Shown here piece by piece: positions 36,959 through 45,927 of a stretch of DNA of 64,000 bases; position 1 is the stretch's first letter; every line of letters begins with the position of its first letter. The translations under genes were made by a program, and so were the position numbers. The stretch is from Parahaliea mediterranea (GTDB lineage: Bacteria > Pseudomonadota > Gammaproteobacteria > Pseudomonadales > Halieaceae). Under the pieces are notes generated by a model. It made no database searches. It saw only the letters and a list, made by a program, of their open reading frames with translations, and was not told where the DNA came from. The stretch lies in the NCBI RefSeq assembly GCF_003402235.1, contig NZ_QEWO01000007.1:1-64000 (forward strand), read 5' to 3'.

Positions 36959-37588
36959 ATGGCAGACGACGAACTCTCCCTGTTCGAGCAGGAAATGGCC
37001 GGCGTGAAGCGGCTGCAACAGGATGAACGGGTGGCGCGCCGGGGAGGCGGTGAGTCTGCCCAGGCCCTGGCCCACCGTCGCCATGCCGCGGTCACCGACA
37101 GCCATGTCGATCCCAACACCCTCAGTGATCGCGAGATAACCCCCCTCGACCCGTGGTATGTGCTGGAATTCAAGCGCCCTGGTGTGCAGAACGGCGTCTA
37201 TCGCAAACTCTGCCAGGGCCGCTACGAGATGGAGGCCCGGCTCGATTTGCACCGCATGACGGTGGCGGTGGCGCGGCGGGAGATTTTCGACTTTATCGAG
37301 CAGTGCTATGAATACGGCCTGCGCAGTGTGCTGCTGGTGCATGGCAAGGGCGAACGCAAGGCCGAGCTGGCGCGCAGCGGCGTGCTGAAGGCCTATGTGG
37401 ATGTATGGCTGCGGGACCTGGACACGGTGCAGGCTTTCCACAGCGCCCAGCCGCGCCACGGGGGGACCGGGGCGGTGTACATCCTGCTGAGGAAAAGTGA
37501 AGAGAAAAAGCGCGAGAACCGCGAGCGTTTTATGAAGGGGCGGGTGCCCTATGAGAAGGGGCGGGTGCCCTACGACAGCGGGCGCTGA
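36959..37588 (+). CDS. smrA: Smr-domain DNA endonuclease SmrA
   Basis: A 209-aa protein with an N-terminal alpha-helical region (SLFEQEMAGVKRLQQDER) and a C-terminal Smr domain: LDLHRMTVAVARREIFDFI, the LLVHGKG motif, and GAVYILLR. Smr domains nick or cleave nucleic acid. ATG at 36959 follows AGGTG. The last 17 residues include a duplicated GRVPY unit encoded by a 21-bp tandem repeat. Confidence 0.9.
   Translation: MADDELSLFEQEMAGVKRLQQDERVARRGGGESAQALAHRRHAAVTDSHVDPNTLSDREITPLDPWYVLEFKRPGVQNGVYRKLCQGRYEMEARLDLHRMTVAVARREIFDFIEQCYEYGLRSVLLVHGKGERKAELARSGVLKAYVDVWLRDLDTVQAFHSAQPRHGGTGAVYILLRKSEEKKRENRERFMKGRVPYEKGRVPYDSGR
37535..37576 (+). repeat. 21-bp tandem duplication in smrA 3' end
   Basis: Two copies of AAGGGGCGGGTGCCCTA plus four bases, differing at about three positions, encode KGRVPYE and KGRVPYD. 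The duplication is in frame and adds seven residues to the tail. Confidence 0.85.
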
Positions 37589-37614
37589 GGCCCGCCGCTG
37601 GCGTCAGGGTGCCG

Positions 37615-37905
37615 CTAGTTGGCACCGGCCTGGCGCAGAATGTCCGCGTACTCGCCACCGTGGCGGTGCTCGCTGACAATGGCCAGCACCGTGCGGCCGT
37701 CGCTGCCGCAGGCGTTGATGTCGCGGCCCTGCCCACTGAACATGCCGACAAACAGCTCGAAGTCCGAGGCGCGCATGCTCTGGTAGGCCTTCAGCAGCAT
37801 GTGAAAGTCCTCATTGCTGCCGTCGTAACTGCGCACATTCAGGAAGCTGCGCACATGGTCTTCGGTCCAGACTTCGTCAATGACCTTCTCTTTGTCTTTC
37901 TTCAT
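37615..37905 (-). CDS. PA4642 family conserved hypothetical protein
   Basis: A 96-aa soluble protein (MKKDKEKVIDEVW, then FHMLLKAYQSMRASDFELFVGMF and DGRTVLAIVSEHR). It resembles the small PA4642-type proteins of pseudomonads, whose function is unknown. It begins four bases after the gatB end in the same direction, so it is probably the last gene of the gatCAB transcript. Confidence 0.8.
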   Translation of the reverse strand: MKKDKEKVIDEVWTEDHVRSFLNVRSYDGSNEDFHMLLKAYQSMRASDFELFVGMFSGQGRDINACGSDGRTVLAIVSEHRHGGEYADILRQAGAN

Positions 37906-37909
37906 CCTC

Positions 37910-39352
37910 TTACCCTAGTTTCTCGGCCAGCAGTTGGTTGACCATTTGCGGATTGGCCTGGCCCTTGGAGACCTTCATCACCTGGCCGACAAAAAATCCC
38001 ACCAGTTTCTTGCGCTTGCCCTCGTCGGCGGCGCGGTACTGTTCCACCTGGCCGGGGTTGTCGGCGATCACGGCCTCCACCATGGCTTCCAGTTCGCCAC
38101 TGTCGGACACCTGTTGCAAACCTTTGGCGGCGATGATGCTGTCGGCGTCGCCCTCGCCATTCCACATGGCCTCAAACACCTGCTTGGCGATTTTTCCGGA
38201 AATGCTGTTGTCCAGGATGCGCTGGATCAGCTGCGCCAGCTGCGCCGCCGGCACCGGGCAGTCGGTGATGTCTCTCTCGTCGCGATTGAGGCGCCCGAGC
38301 AGTTCCACCTGTACCCAGTTGGCCGCTATCTTGGCGTCGCCTGCCTCGCTGGCCACCGCCTCGAAGTAGTCGGCCAGGGCGCGGCTGGCGGCCAGTACGC
38401 CGGCGTCGTAGTCGCCAAGCCCGTAATCGCTGACAAAGCGGGCGCGCTTTTCACGCGGCAGTTCCGGCAGGCTGGCCCTTAATTCTTCAATAAAGGCTTC
38501 ATCCAGCACCACCGGCAGCAGGTCTGGCTCCGGGAAGTAGCGATAGTCGTTGGCCACTTCCTTGGAGCGCATGGGCCGCGTTTCGTTGCGGTCGGCGTCG
38601 TACAGGCGGGTTTCCTGCACTACCTTGCCGCCATCCTCAAGAATGTCGGACTGACGCTCGATTTCATGCTGGATGGCCTTTTCCACAAAGCGGAAGGAGT
38701 TGACGTTCTTGATCTCCGCCCGGGTGCCGAGGGTATCGCTGCCGGCCGCGCGCAGGGAGATATTGATATCGCAGCGCATGGAGCCTTCGGCCATGTTGCC
38801 GTCGGAAATGCCGAGATAGGTCACCAGGGAGTGCAGGGCCTTGAGGTAAGCCACGGCCTCCTCAGCGCTGCGGATGTCCGGCTCGGTGACGATCTCCAGC
38901 AGCGGCGTGCCGGCGCGGTTCAGGTCAATCCCGCTGGCGCCCTGGAAGTCCTCGTGCAGTGACTTTCCGGCGTCCTCCTCAAGGTGGGCGCGGGTGATGC
39001 CGATCTCGCGGGTGCTGCCGTCTTCCAGATGGATTTCGAAGGTGCCGCGGCCCACGATGGGGTCGCTGAACTGGCTGATCTGGTAGCCCTTGGGCAGGTC
39101 CGGGTAAAAGTAGTTCTTGCGATCGAACACCGAGCGGCGGCCGATGTCGGCGCCAATGCCCAGGCCAAACATCACCGCATAGCGCACCGCCCGCTCGTTC
39201 AGCACCGGCAGCATGCCGGGCATGGCGAGGTCCACCGCGCTGGCCTGGGTGTTGGGCTCGGCGCCGAAGGTGGTGGCGGAGCCGGAGAAAATCTTTGACT
39301 GGGTGGCAAGCTGCAGGTGGACTTCCAGGCCGATGACGGTCTCAAATTGCAT
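37910..39352 (-). CDS. gatB: Asp-tRNA(Asn)/Glu-tRNA(Gln) amidotransferase subunit B
   Basis: A 480-aa kinase/tRNA-binding subunit of Gat[19 protein letters not shown] and the signature [13 protein letters not shown] lie in the N-terminal catalytic domain; the C-terminal YqeY-like domain runs from about residue 335. It phosphorylates misacylated Glu/Asp on tRNA before amidation. Its ATG overlaps the gatA stop (TGATG). Confidence 0.98.
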   Translation of the reverse strand: MQFETVIGLEVHLQLATQSKIFSGSATTFGAEPNTQASAVDLAMPGMLPVLNERAVRYAVMFGLGIGADIGRRSVFDRKNYFYPDLPKGYQISQFSDPIVGRGTFEIHLEDGSTREIGITRAHLEEDAGKSLHEDFQGASGIDLNRAGTPLLEIVTEPDIRSAEEAVAYLKALHSLVTYLGISDGNMAEGSMRCDINISLRAAGSDTLGTRAEIKNVNSFRFVEKAIQHEIERQSDILEDGGKVVQETRLYDADRNETRPMRSKEVANDYRYFPEPDLLPVVLDEAFIEELRASLPELPREKRARFVSDYGLGDYDAGVLAASRALADYFEAVASEAGDAKIAANWVQVELLGRLNRDERDITDCPVPAAQLAQLIQRILDNSISGKIAKQVFEAMWNGEGDADSIIAAKGLQQVSDSGELEAMVEAVIADNPGQVEQYRAADEGKRKKLVGFFVGQVMKVSKGQANPQMVNQLLAEKLG

Positions 39353-40815
39353 CAGGCGGTTCCTCCGGCAAGTTCGGGTGTGCGATTGTGCCAGTCGGTG
39401 ACCTGTTGGAAGCGATGGGCCACGTTCAGCAGGCGGCCCTCGTCAAAGTGTTGGCCGATCAGTTGCAGGCCAACCGGCTTGCCATCGACAAACCCGGCGG
39501 GCACCGACATGCCGGGCAGGCCGGCCAGGTTGACCGCCAGGGTGTAGACGTCTTCCAGGTACATGGCCACCGGGTCGGCGGTTTTCTCGCCAATGCCAAA
39601 GGCCGGGCCTGGCGTGGTGGGGCCGGCGATGATGTCGACCGACTCGAAGCAGGCCAGGAAGTCGTCGCGGATCAGGCGCCGGGCCTGCTGGGCTTTTTTG
39701 TAGTAGGCATCGTAGTAGCCGGCGGACAGTGCGTAGGTGCCCACCAGAATGCGCCGCTTCACCTCGTCGCCAAAGCCTTCTTCTCGGGTGCGGGTGTACA
39801 GGTCGTGCAGGTCCTGCGGGTCGGCGCAGCGGTGGCCGTAGCGCACGCCGTCGTAGCGCGACAGGTTGGTGGAAGCCTCCGCCGGGGCAATGATGTAGTA
39901 AGTGGGAATGGTCAGCTGGCTGTTGGGCAGCTCCACCTCTACCAGTGTGGCGCCCTGGCTTTCCAGCTCCTTCAGGGCCGCCTGGATGCACTCGCCGGTG
40001 GCGGCATTCAGCCCTTCGCCAAAGTACTCCTTCGGCAGGCCGATGCGCAGGCCGTCCAGGGGGCGCTCCAGGTCGGCGCAGTAATCGGGCACATCGCGGC
40101 GGGTAGAGGTGGAGTCGGCCGGGTCGTGGCCGGCCATGGCGTTCAGTAGCAGGGCGCAGTCTTCGGCGCTGCGCGCCATGGGCCCGCCCTGGTCCAGGCT
40201 GGAGGCGTAGGCCACCATGCCCAGCCGCGACACCCGCCCGTAGGTGGGCTTGAGGCCGGTGATGCCGCAGAAGGCCGCCGGCTGGCGGATGGAGCCGCCG
40301 GTATCGGTGCCGGTGGCGGCGGGCACCAGGCCCGCGGCCACGGCGGCGGCGGAGCCGCCAGAGGAGCCGCCCGGCACCAGGGCGGCGTTCCAGGGGTTTT
40401 TCACCGGGCCGTAGTAGCTGTTTTCGTTGGACGAGCCCATGGCGAACTCGTCCATGTTGGTTTTGCCCAGGCTCACGGTGCCGGCATCCGACAGCTGGCG
40501 CACCACGGTGGCGTCGTAGGGCGGCACAAAGTTGTCCAGCATTCGCGAGCCGCAGCTGGTGCGCACGCCTCGGGTGCAGAAGATATCCTTGTGGGCGATG
40601 GGCACCCCGGTGAGGGGGCCGGCCCGGCCGCTGGCCAGTGCCTCGTCGGCGCGGCGGGCCGCGTCCAGGGCCTGCTCGTCGGTGACGGTGATAAAGCTGT
40701 TGAGCTGGCCGTCGAGCTGGCCGATGCGGCGCAGCAGGTGCTCGGTCAGCTCAAGGCTGGAAAACTGTTTGTCGCGCAGGGCGCGGGCCAGCTGGGCGAC
40801 AGTCTGGTCATGCAT
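39352..40815 (-). CDS. gatA: Asp-tRNA(Asn)/Glu-tRNA(Gln) amidotransferase subunit A
   Basis: A 487-aa amidase-signature enzyme that frees ammonia from Gln. The catalytic triad is Lys76 (HKDIF), the cis-Ser in [14 protein letters not shown], and the nucleophile Ser in [13 protein letters not shown]. Full length. It sits between gatC and gatB in the usual order. Confidence 0.98.
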   Translation of the reverse strand: MHDQTVAQLARALRDKQFSSLELTEHLLRRIGQLDGQLNSFITVTDEQALDAARRADEALASGRAGPLTGVPIAHKDIFCTRGVRTSCGSRMLDNFVPPYDATVVRQLSDAGTVSLGKTNMDEFAMGSSNENSYYGPVKNPWNAALVPGGSSGGSAAAVAAGLVPAATGTDTGGSIRQPAAFCGITGLKPTYGRVSRLGMVAYASSLDQGGPMARSAEDCALLLNAMAGHDPADSTSTRRDVPDYCADLERPLDGLRIGLPKEYFGEGLNAATGECIQAALKELESQGATLVEVELPNSQLTIPTYYIIAPAEASTNLSRYDGVRYGHRCADPQDLHDLYTRTREEGFGDEVKRRILVGTYALSAGYYDAYYKKAQQARRLIRDDFLACFESVDIIAGPTTPGPAFGIGEKTADPVAMYLEDVYTLAVNLAGLPGMSVPAGFVDGKPVGLQLIGQHFDEGRLLNVAHRFQQVTDWHNRTPELAGGTA

Positions 40816-40839
40816 GGGAATAATCCTGGAACAGCGTGC

Positions 40840-41151
40840 TTACTCGATGACTTTGGGCACCAGATAGAGTCCGTTCTCCACCGCCGGGGCGATGGCCTGG
40901 AAGTCGTCGCGGCGGTTGCCCTCGGTCACCGTGTCAGGGCGCAGCGCCTGGGTGGCGTCGAGGGGGTTGGCCATGGGGGCGACGCCCTCGGTGTCGGCGG
41001 CCTGCAGGGTGTCGAACATGCCAAGGATGCGGGTGATGCGACTGGCCACTTCATCGCTCTGGTCGGCGGCGATGCGAATGCGCGCCAGTTCGGCAATTTT
41101 CTCGATCTCTTCGCGGTCGACGCAGGGGCTTGATGAGGGCGTGTCGGACAT
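40840..41151 (-). CDS. gatC: Asp-tRNA(Asn)/Glu-tRNA(Gln) amidotransferase subunit C
   Basis: A 103-aa stabilising subunit of GatCAB: REEIEKIAELARIRI, a mid helix SRITRILGMFDTLQ, and the late RPDTVTEGN plus VPKVIE end. ATG at 41151 is used; the frame extends upstream without conserved residues. First gene of the gat run, divergent from mreB. Confidence 0.95.
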   Translation of the reverse strand: MSDTPSSSPCVDREEIEKIAELARIRIAADQSDEVASRITRILGMFDTLQAADTEGVAPMANPLDATQALRPDTVTEGNRRDDFQAIAPAVENGLYLVPKVIE

Positions 41152-41215
41152 GGTCTGTCCCGGTCTCCAAATGCGGTGGGTATAGGTCGGCGGGGTGCCG
41201 CGGGGGCGTAAACTT

Positions 41216-41221
41216 ATCATA
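41216..41221 (-). promoter_or_regulatory. Possible -10 for gatC
   Basis: TATGAT on the minus strand, 65 bp before the gatC start. No clear -35, so weak support. Confidence 0.25.
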
Positions 41222-41229
41222 TTTGCGCC

Positions 41230-41258
41230 TTGCCCAACATCCCCGCGGTTGGTAGAGT
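41230..41258 (+). promoter_or_regulatory. Possible sigma-70 promoter of mreB
   Basis: TTGCCC, 17 bases, TAGAGT: four of six matches at each box, 140 bp before mreB. It would face the gatC promoter almost back to back. Confidence 0.35.
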
Positions 41259-41340
41259 TGCCGGATTATCCGCTCGCCGAAGAATAATGATTTCGCCGCC
41301 TCGATTTCATCGCCTTTCCCGGCCAGAAGGCGGCAGGTAG

Positions 41341-42435
<1,095 letters not shown>

Positions 42436-42491
42436 TCCGGCGTGCAGCCCCGGGCGTGCCCGCTTGGGGCTGGCCGCCCTAGGGAACTGCC

Positions 42492-43334
42492 ATAAAGCCG
42501 TTATTCGTCAAAGAGTCTCGCCTTGGGTTGCGCATTGTGCTGACCCTGCTGGTGGTGGCGGGCCTGATTGTTGCCGATTTGCGCTTCAACAGTCTGGACC
42601 GCACCCGCGCACTCCTGGACACCCTTGTCACCCCGGTTTACTGGGTGGCGGATATTCCCTCGCGCCTGTCTGAATGGCAGCAGACCCACCTGGTGTCTCG
42701 CAGTGTGCTGCAGGAAGAGAGCGAACGCCTGCGGCGCGAAAACCTGATTCTGGAGGGGCGCACCCAGCAAATGGCCTCGCTGCAGGCGGAGAACATCCGC
42801 CTGCGGGGACTGCTCAACTCCGCAGCCCTGTTGCGCGACGATGTTGTGGTGGCCGAGCTGATCGGCGTGTCGCCGGACCCGGTGCGCCAGCAGGTGGTGA
42901 TCAACAAAGGCGCCCGCGACGGGGTCTACCTCGGCCAGGCGCTGATTGATGCCGATGGCCTGATGGGGCAGGTGGTGGAAGTGGCAGAGTTCACCTCTCG
43001 CGTGCTGCTGATCACCGACCTTACCCATTCTGTTCCCGTACAGATCAACCGCAACGGCGTGCGCGCCATTGCCGAGGGCAATGGCACCCTGAGCGCGCTG
43101 GAAATTCACCACGTGGCCGCCACCACGGATATCCGCGAAGGCGACCTGCTGGTGACCTCGGGTCTGGGTGGCCGCTTCCCGGTGGGTTACCCGGTGGCGG
43201 TTGTCAGCGCGGTGGAGCGCGACCCGGGGCAAACCTTTGCCCGCATTCTGGCCCAGCCCACCGCCGCCCTGGATCGCAGCCGCCACGTGCTGCTGGTGTT
43301 CACCGTGGCCAGCACCGCGGACGAGGCGCAGTAG
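42492..43334 (+). CDS. mreC: Rod shape-determining protein MreC (AUA start)
   Basis: A 280-aa periplasmic scaffold protein with one N-terminal TM (LRIVLTLLVVAGLIVADL), a coiled coil (residues about 60-100, SVLQEESERLRREN) and a beta domain with VSPDPVRQQVVINKG and LVTSGLGGRFPVGYPV. The family N-terminus KPLFVKESRLGLR is encoded upstream of every ATG, GTG or TTG. The frame is closed by TAG at 42480, and the only codon between that and KPLF in a start position is ATA at 42492, with AGGGA seven bases upstream. The first canonical codon, TTG 42528, would remove these residues and has no ribosome site. Confidence 0.9.
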   Translation: MKPLFVKESRLGLRIVLTLLVVAGLIVADLRFNSLDRTRALLDTLVTPVYWVADIPSRLSEWQQTHLVSRSVLQEESERLRRENLILEGRTQQMASLQAENIRLRGLLNSAALLRDDVVVAELIGVSPDPVRQQVVINKGARDGVYLGQALIDADGLMGQVVEVAEFTSRVLLITDLTHSVPVQINRNGVRAIAEGNGTLSALEIHHVAATTDIREGDLLVTSGLGGRFPVGYPVAVVSAVERDPGQTFARILAQPTAALDRSRHVLLVFTVASTADEAQ

Positions 43335-43337
43335 GCC

Positions 43338-43820
43338 GTGGACCGGGGGCAGGGCTACTGGGTTGTGATCGTCACCCTGCTGGTGGCCGCCGTGCTGGCC
43401 GTGCTGCCTCTGCCGCTGTGGCTGGTGTGGCTGCGGCCGGAGTGGGTGGCGATGGTGCTGGTGTACTGGTGCATCGCCCTGCCGCACCGGGTCGGCGTGG
43501 TGGCGGCCCTGCTGGCCGGGGTTGCCATGGACCTGCTGGAGGGCGCGCTGCTCGGGCAGAATACCTTTGCCCTTGCAGTGGTGGCACTGCTGTCGGTGGG
43601 GCTCTACCAGCGCCTGCGCCTGTTCAGCCTGTGGCAGCAGGCCGGCATCGTCTTTGTGCTGATTGGTATTCACCAGCTGATCTGCCAGTGGGTGCAGAAC
43701 CTGGAGGGTGTTGGCGCCCGCTCACCGTTGTTTTTGTTGCCGGCGCTGAGCAGCGCGCTGCTGTGGCCGCTGGTGCTCACGGTGCTGCGCAGCCTGCGCC
43801 GCCACTACCGGGTGGCCTGA
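43338..43820 (+). CDS. mreD: Rod shape-determining protein MreD
   Basis: A 160-aa inner-membrane protein with about five helices; the signature PLPLWLVWLRPEWVAMVLVYW and GVAMDLLEGALLGQN are typical. It works with MreBC in the elongasome. GTG start at 43338, three bases after mreC stops. Confidence 0.95.
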   Translation: MDRGQGYWVVIVTLLVAAVLAVLPLPLWLVWLRPEWVAMVLVYWCIALPHRVGVVAALLAGVAMDLLEGALLGQNTFALAVVALLSVGLYQRLRLFSLWQQAGIVFVLIGIHQLICQWVQNLEGVGARSPLFLLPALSSALLWPLVLTVLRSLRRHYRVA

Positions 43821-43821
43821 G

Positions 43822-44412
43822 ATGAGCGCACTGGTGCTGGCCTCGGCCTCTCCCCGGCGCCGTGAACTGCTGGCCCAGATCGGCGTGCAATGCCGCGTGC
43901 AGCCGGCGGATATCAACGAGACACCCCTGCCCGGTGAAGCGCCCGATGACTATGTGAGACGCATGGCGCAGGAAAAGGCCCAGGCCGTGGCCGCCGCTTT
44001 ACCGGCCGGGGTTGTGGTGCTGGCGGCGGATACCACCGTGGTGATCGACGACGACGTACTGGGCAAGCCGGTGGATCGCTTCGACGCCCTGGCCATGCTG
44101 GCGCGGCTGGGTGGCCGCACCCATCAGGTGCTGAGTGCCGTGTGCCTGCGCGCCGGCGAGCGCTGCGAAACGGTGGTGGTGACCACCGAGGTGACCTTCG
44201 CCTCCCTGGACCGCGAGCTGTGCGAGGCCTACCTGGCCACCGACGAACCCTGGGACAAGGCCGGCGCCTACGGCATCCAGGGCCTTGGGGCGGTGCTGGT
44301 GGAACGCATCAACGGCAGCTACAGCAATGTGGTGGGGCTGCCGCTGGCCGAAACCTGGCGCCTGTTGCGGGGCTTTGGCATTGCCTCTGGCCTGGGAGAT
44401 GGCGATGAGTGA
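43822..44412 (+). CDS. maf: Maf family nucleotide pyrophosphatase
   Basis: A 196-aa Maf enzyme hydrolysing (d)TTP/UTP or related nucleotides. SASPRRRELL is the phosphate loop; ADTTVVIDD, KPVD and DKAGAYGIQG complete the active site. The last motif matches the YhdE (dTTP/UTP) subgroup. Starts one base after mreD and overlaps rng by eight. Confidence 0.95.
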   Translation: MSALVLASASPRRRELLAQIGVQCRVQPADINETPLPGEAPDDYVRRMAQEKAQAVAAALPAGVVVLAADTTVVIDDDVLGKPVDRFDALAMLARLGGRTHQVLSAVCLRAGERCETVVVTTEVTFASLDRELCEAYLATDEPWDKAGAYGIQGLGAVLVERINGSYSNVVGLPLAETWRLLRGFGIASGLGDGDE

Positions 44413-45883
44413 GGAGATTCTGGTCAACGTCACGCCGATGGAAACCCGCGTCGCCGTGGTGGAAAACGGCGCCACCCAGGATATTCACATCGAGCGTCGC
44501 AGCAGCCGCGGCATCGCCGGCAACATCTACGCCGGCAAGGTGGCCCGGGTGCTGCCCGGCATGCAGGCCGCCTTTGTGGACATTGGCACCGAAAAAGCCA
44601 GCTTCATTCACGTCAACGACATTGTGCCCCTGGACAGCCGTGGCCGCGAAGACCGCAGCCGCCACAGCAGCGCCATTCGCGACCACCTGCACGAAGGTAA
44701 AAAGCTCATCGTGCAGGTGACCAAGGACCCGCTGGGCACCAAGGGCGCGCGCCTCAGCACGCAGTTGTCGGTGTCCTCCCGCTATCTTGTCTTCATGCCC
44801 CAGAACACCCACGTGGGGGTGTCCCAGCGCATTGACGATGGCGAAGAGCGCGGCCGCCTGCAGGCACTGTTGAACGAGGCGCTGGCGCTGGAGGACATGA
44901 ACGACAGCGGCGGCTACATTCTGCGCACCGCCGCCGAGGGCGTGGGGCTGGAGGAACTGTGCGCCGACCTGCGCTTTCTGCGTCGCCTGTGGGCTGCGGT
45001 AGAGCGCCGCGCAAAGGCCGCCACCCAACCGCAACTGTTGTACGAAGATTTGCCCCTGCACCTGCGCACCGTGCGCGACCTGGCCCGCCCGGGGGTGGAG
45101 CGCATCCGTATCGATAGCCAGGAAAGCTACGCCGCCCTCAGTGAATTCTGCCGCGATTACGTGCCGGAGGTGAGCGCCCTGCTGGAATGCTACCGTGGCG
45201 AGCGCCCCCTGTTTGATTTGCACGGGGTGGAGGATGAAATCCAGCGCGCCCTGGCGCGCAAGGTGGATCTGAAGTCCGGTGGCTACCTGGTGCTGGACCA
45301 GACCGAAGCGATGACCACCATCGACGTCAACACCGGCTCCTTTGTCGGGCGGCGCAACCTTGAGGAAACCATCTTCAAAACCAACCTTGAGGCCGCCACG
45401 ACCCTGGCCCGGCAACTGCGCCTGCGCAACCTGGGTGGCATCATCATCATCGACTTTATCGACATGCAGGACCCGGAGCACCGCCGCCAGGTGCACCGGG
45501 CGCTGGAAAAAGCCATGCAGAAAGACCCGGCGCGCAACAAAATCACCGGTGTGTCGGAACTGGGCCTGGTGGAAATGACCCGCAAGCGCAGCCGCGAAAG
45601 CCTGGAGCATTTGCTGTGCGAAGACTGCCCGGTGTGCGCCGGGCGCGGCAGCCTGAAAACGGCGGAAACCGTGTGTTACGAAATCTTCCGGGAGATTCTG
45701 CGCGATGCCCGCGCCTACGACAACGACAGCCTGGCGGTACTGGCCGGGCAATCGGTGGTGGATCGCCTGCTGGATGAGGAGTCCGCCAACGTGGCCGACC
45801 TGGAAGAGTTTACCGGCAAGGCCATCAGCTTTCGGGTCGAGCCCAATTACAACCAGGAACAGTTCGACATCGTCCTGCTCTAA
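44405..45883 (+). CDS. rng: Ribonuclease G
   Basis: A 492-aa RNase E/G endoribonuclease. The S1 domain includes GNIYAGKVARVLPGMQAAFVDIG; the catalytic core shows TTIDVNTGSFVG and IIDFIDM with the two catalytic Asp residues, and the zinc-link region has CEDCPVCAGRG. It matures 16S rRNA and decays some mRNAs. ATG at 44405 follows GGGAG at seven bases and overlaps the maf stop. Confidence 0.97.
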   Translation: MSEEILVNVTPMETRVAVVENGATQDIHIERRSSRGIAGNIYAGKVARVLPGMQAAFVDIGTEKASFIHVNDIVPLDSRGREDRSRHSSAIRDHLHEGKKLIVQVTKDPLGTKGARLSTQLSVSSRYLVFMPQNTHVGVSQRIDDGEERGRLQALLNEALALEDMNDSGGYILRTAAEGVGLEELCADLRFLRRLWAAVERRAKAATQPQLLYEDLPLHLRTVRDLARPGVERIRIDSQESYAALSEFCRDYVPEVSALLECYRGERPLFDLHGVEDEIQRALARKVDLKSGGYLVLDQTEAMTTIDVNTGSFVGRRNLEETIFKTNLEAATTLARQLRLRNLGGIIIIDFIDMQDPEHRRQVHRALEKAMQKDPARNKITGVSELGLVEMTRKRSRESLEHLLCEDCPVCAGRGSLKTAETVCYEIFREILRDARAYDNDSLAVLAGQSVVDRLLDEESANVADLEEFTGKAISFRVEPNYNQEQFDIVLL

Positions 45884-45927
45884 CCGTTTATGACCGTCCA
45901 GCCAGCCAACCCGTTGCCGGGAGAGTC

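Noticed and set aside
44309-45751. 480-codon minus-strand frame opposite rng
   Set aside because: Antisense shadow of a fully conserved RNase G gene.
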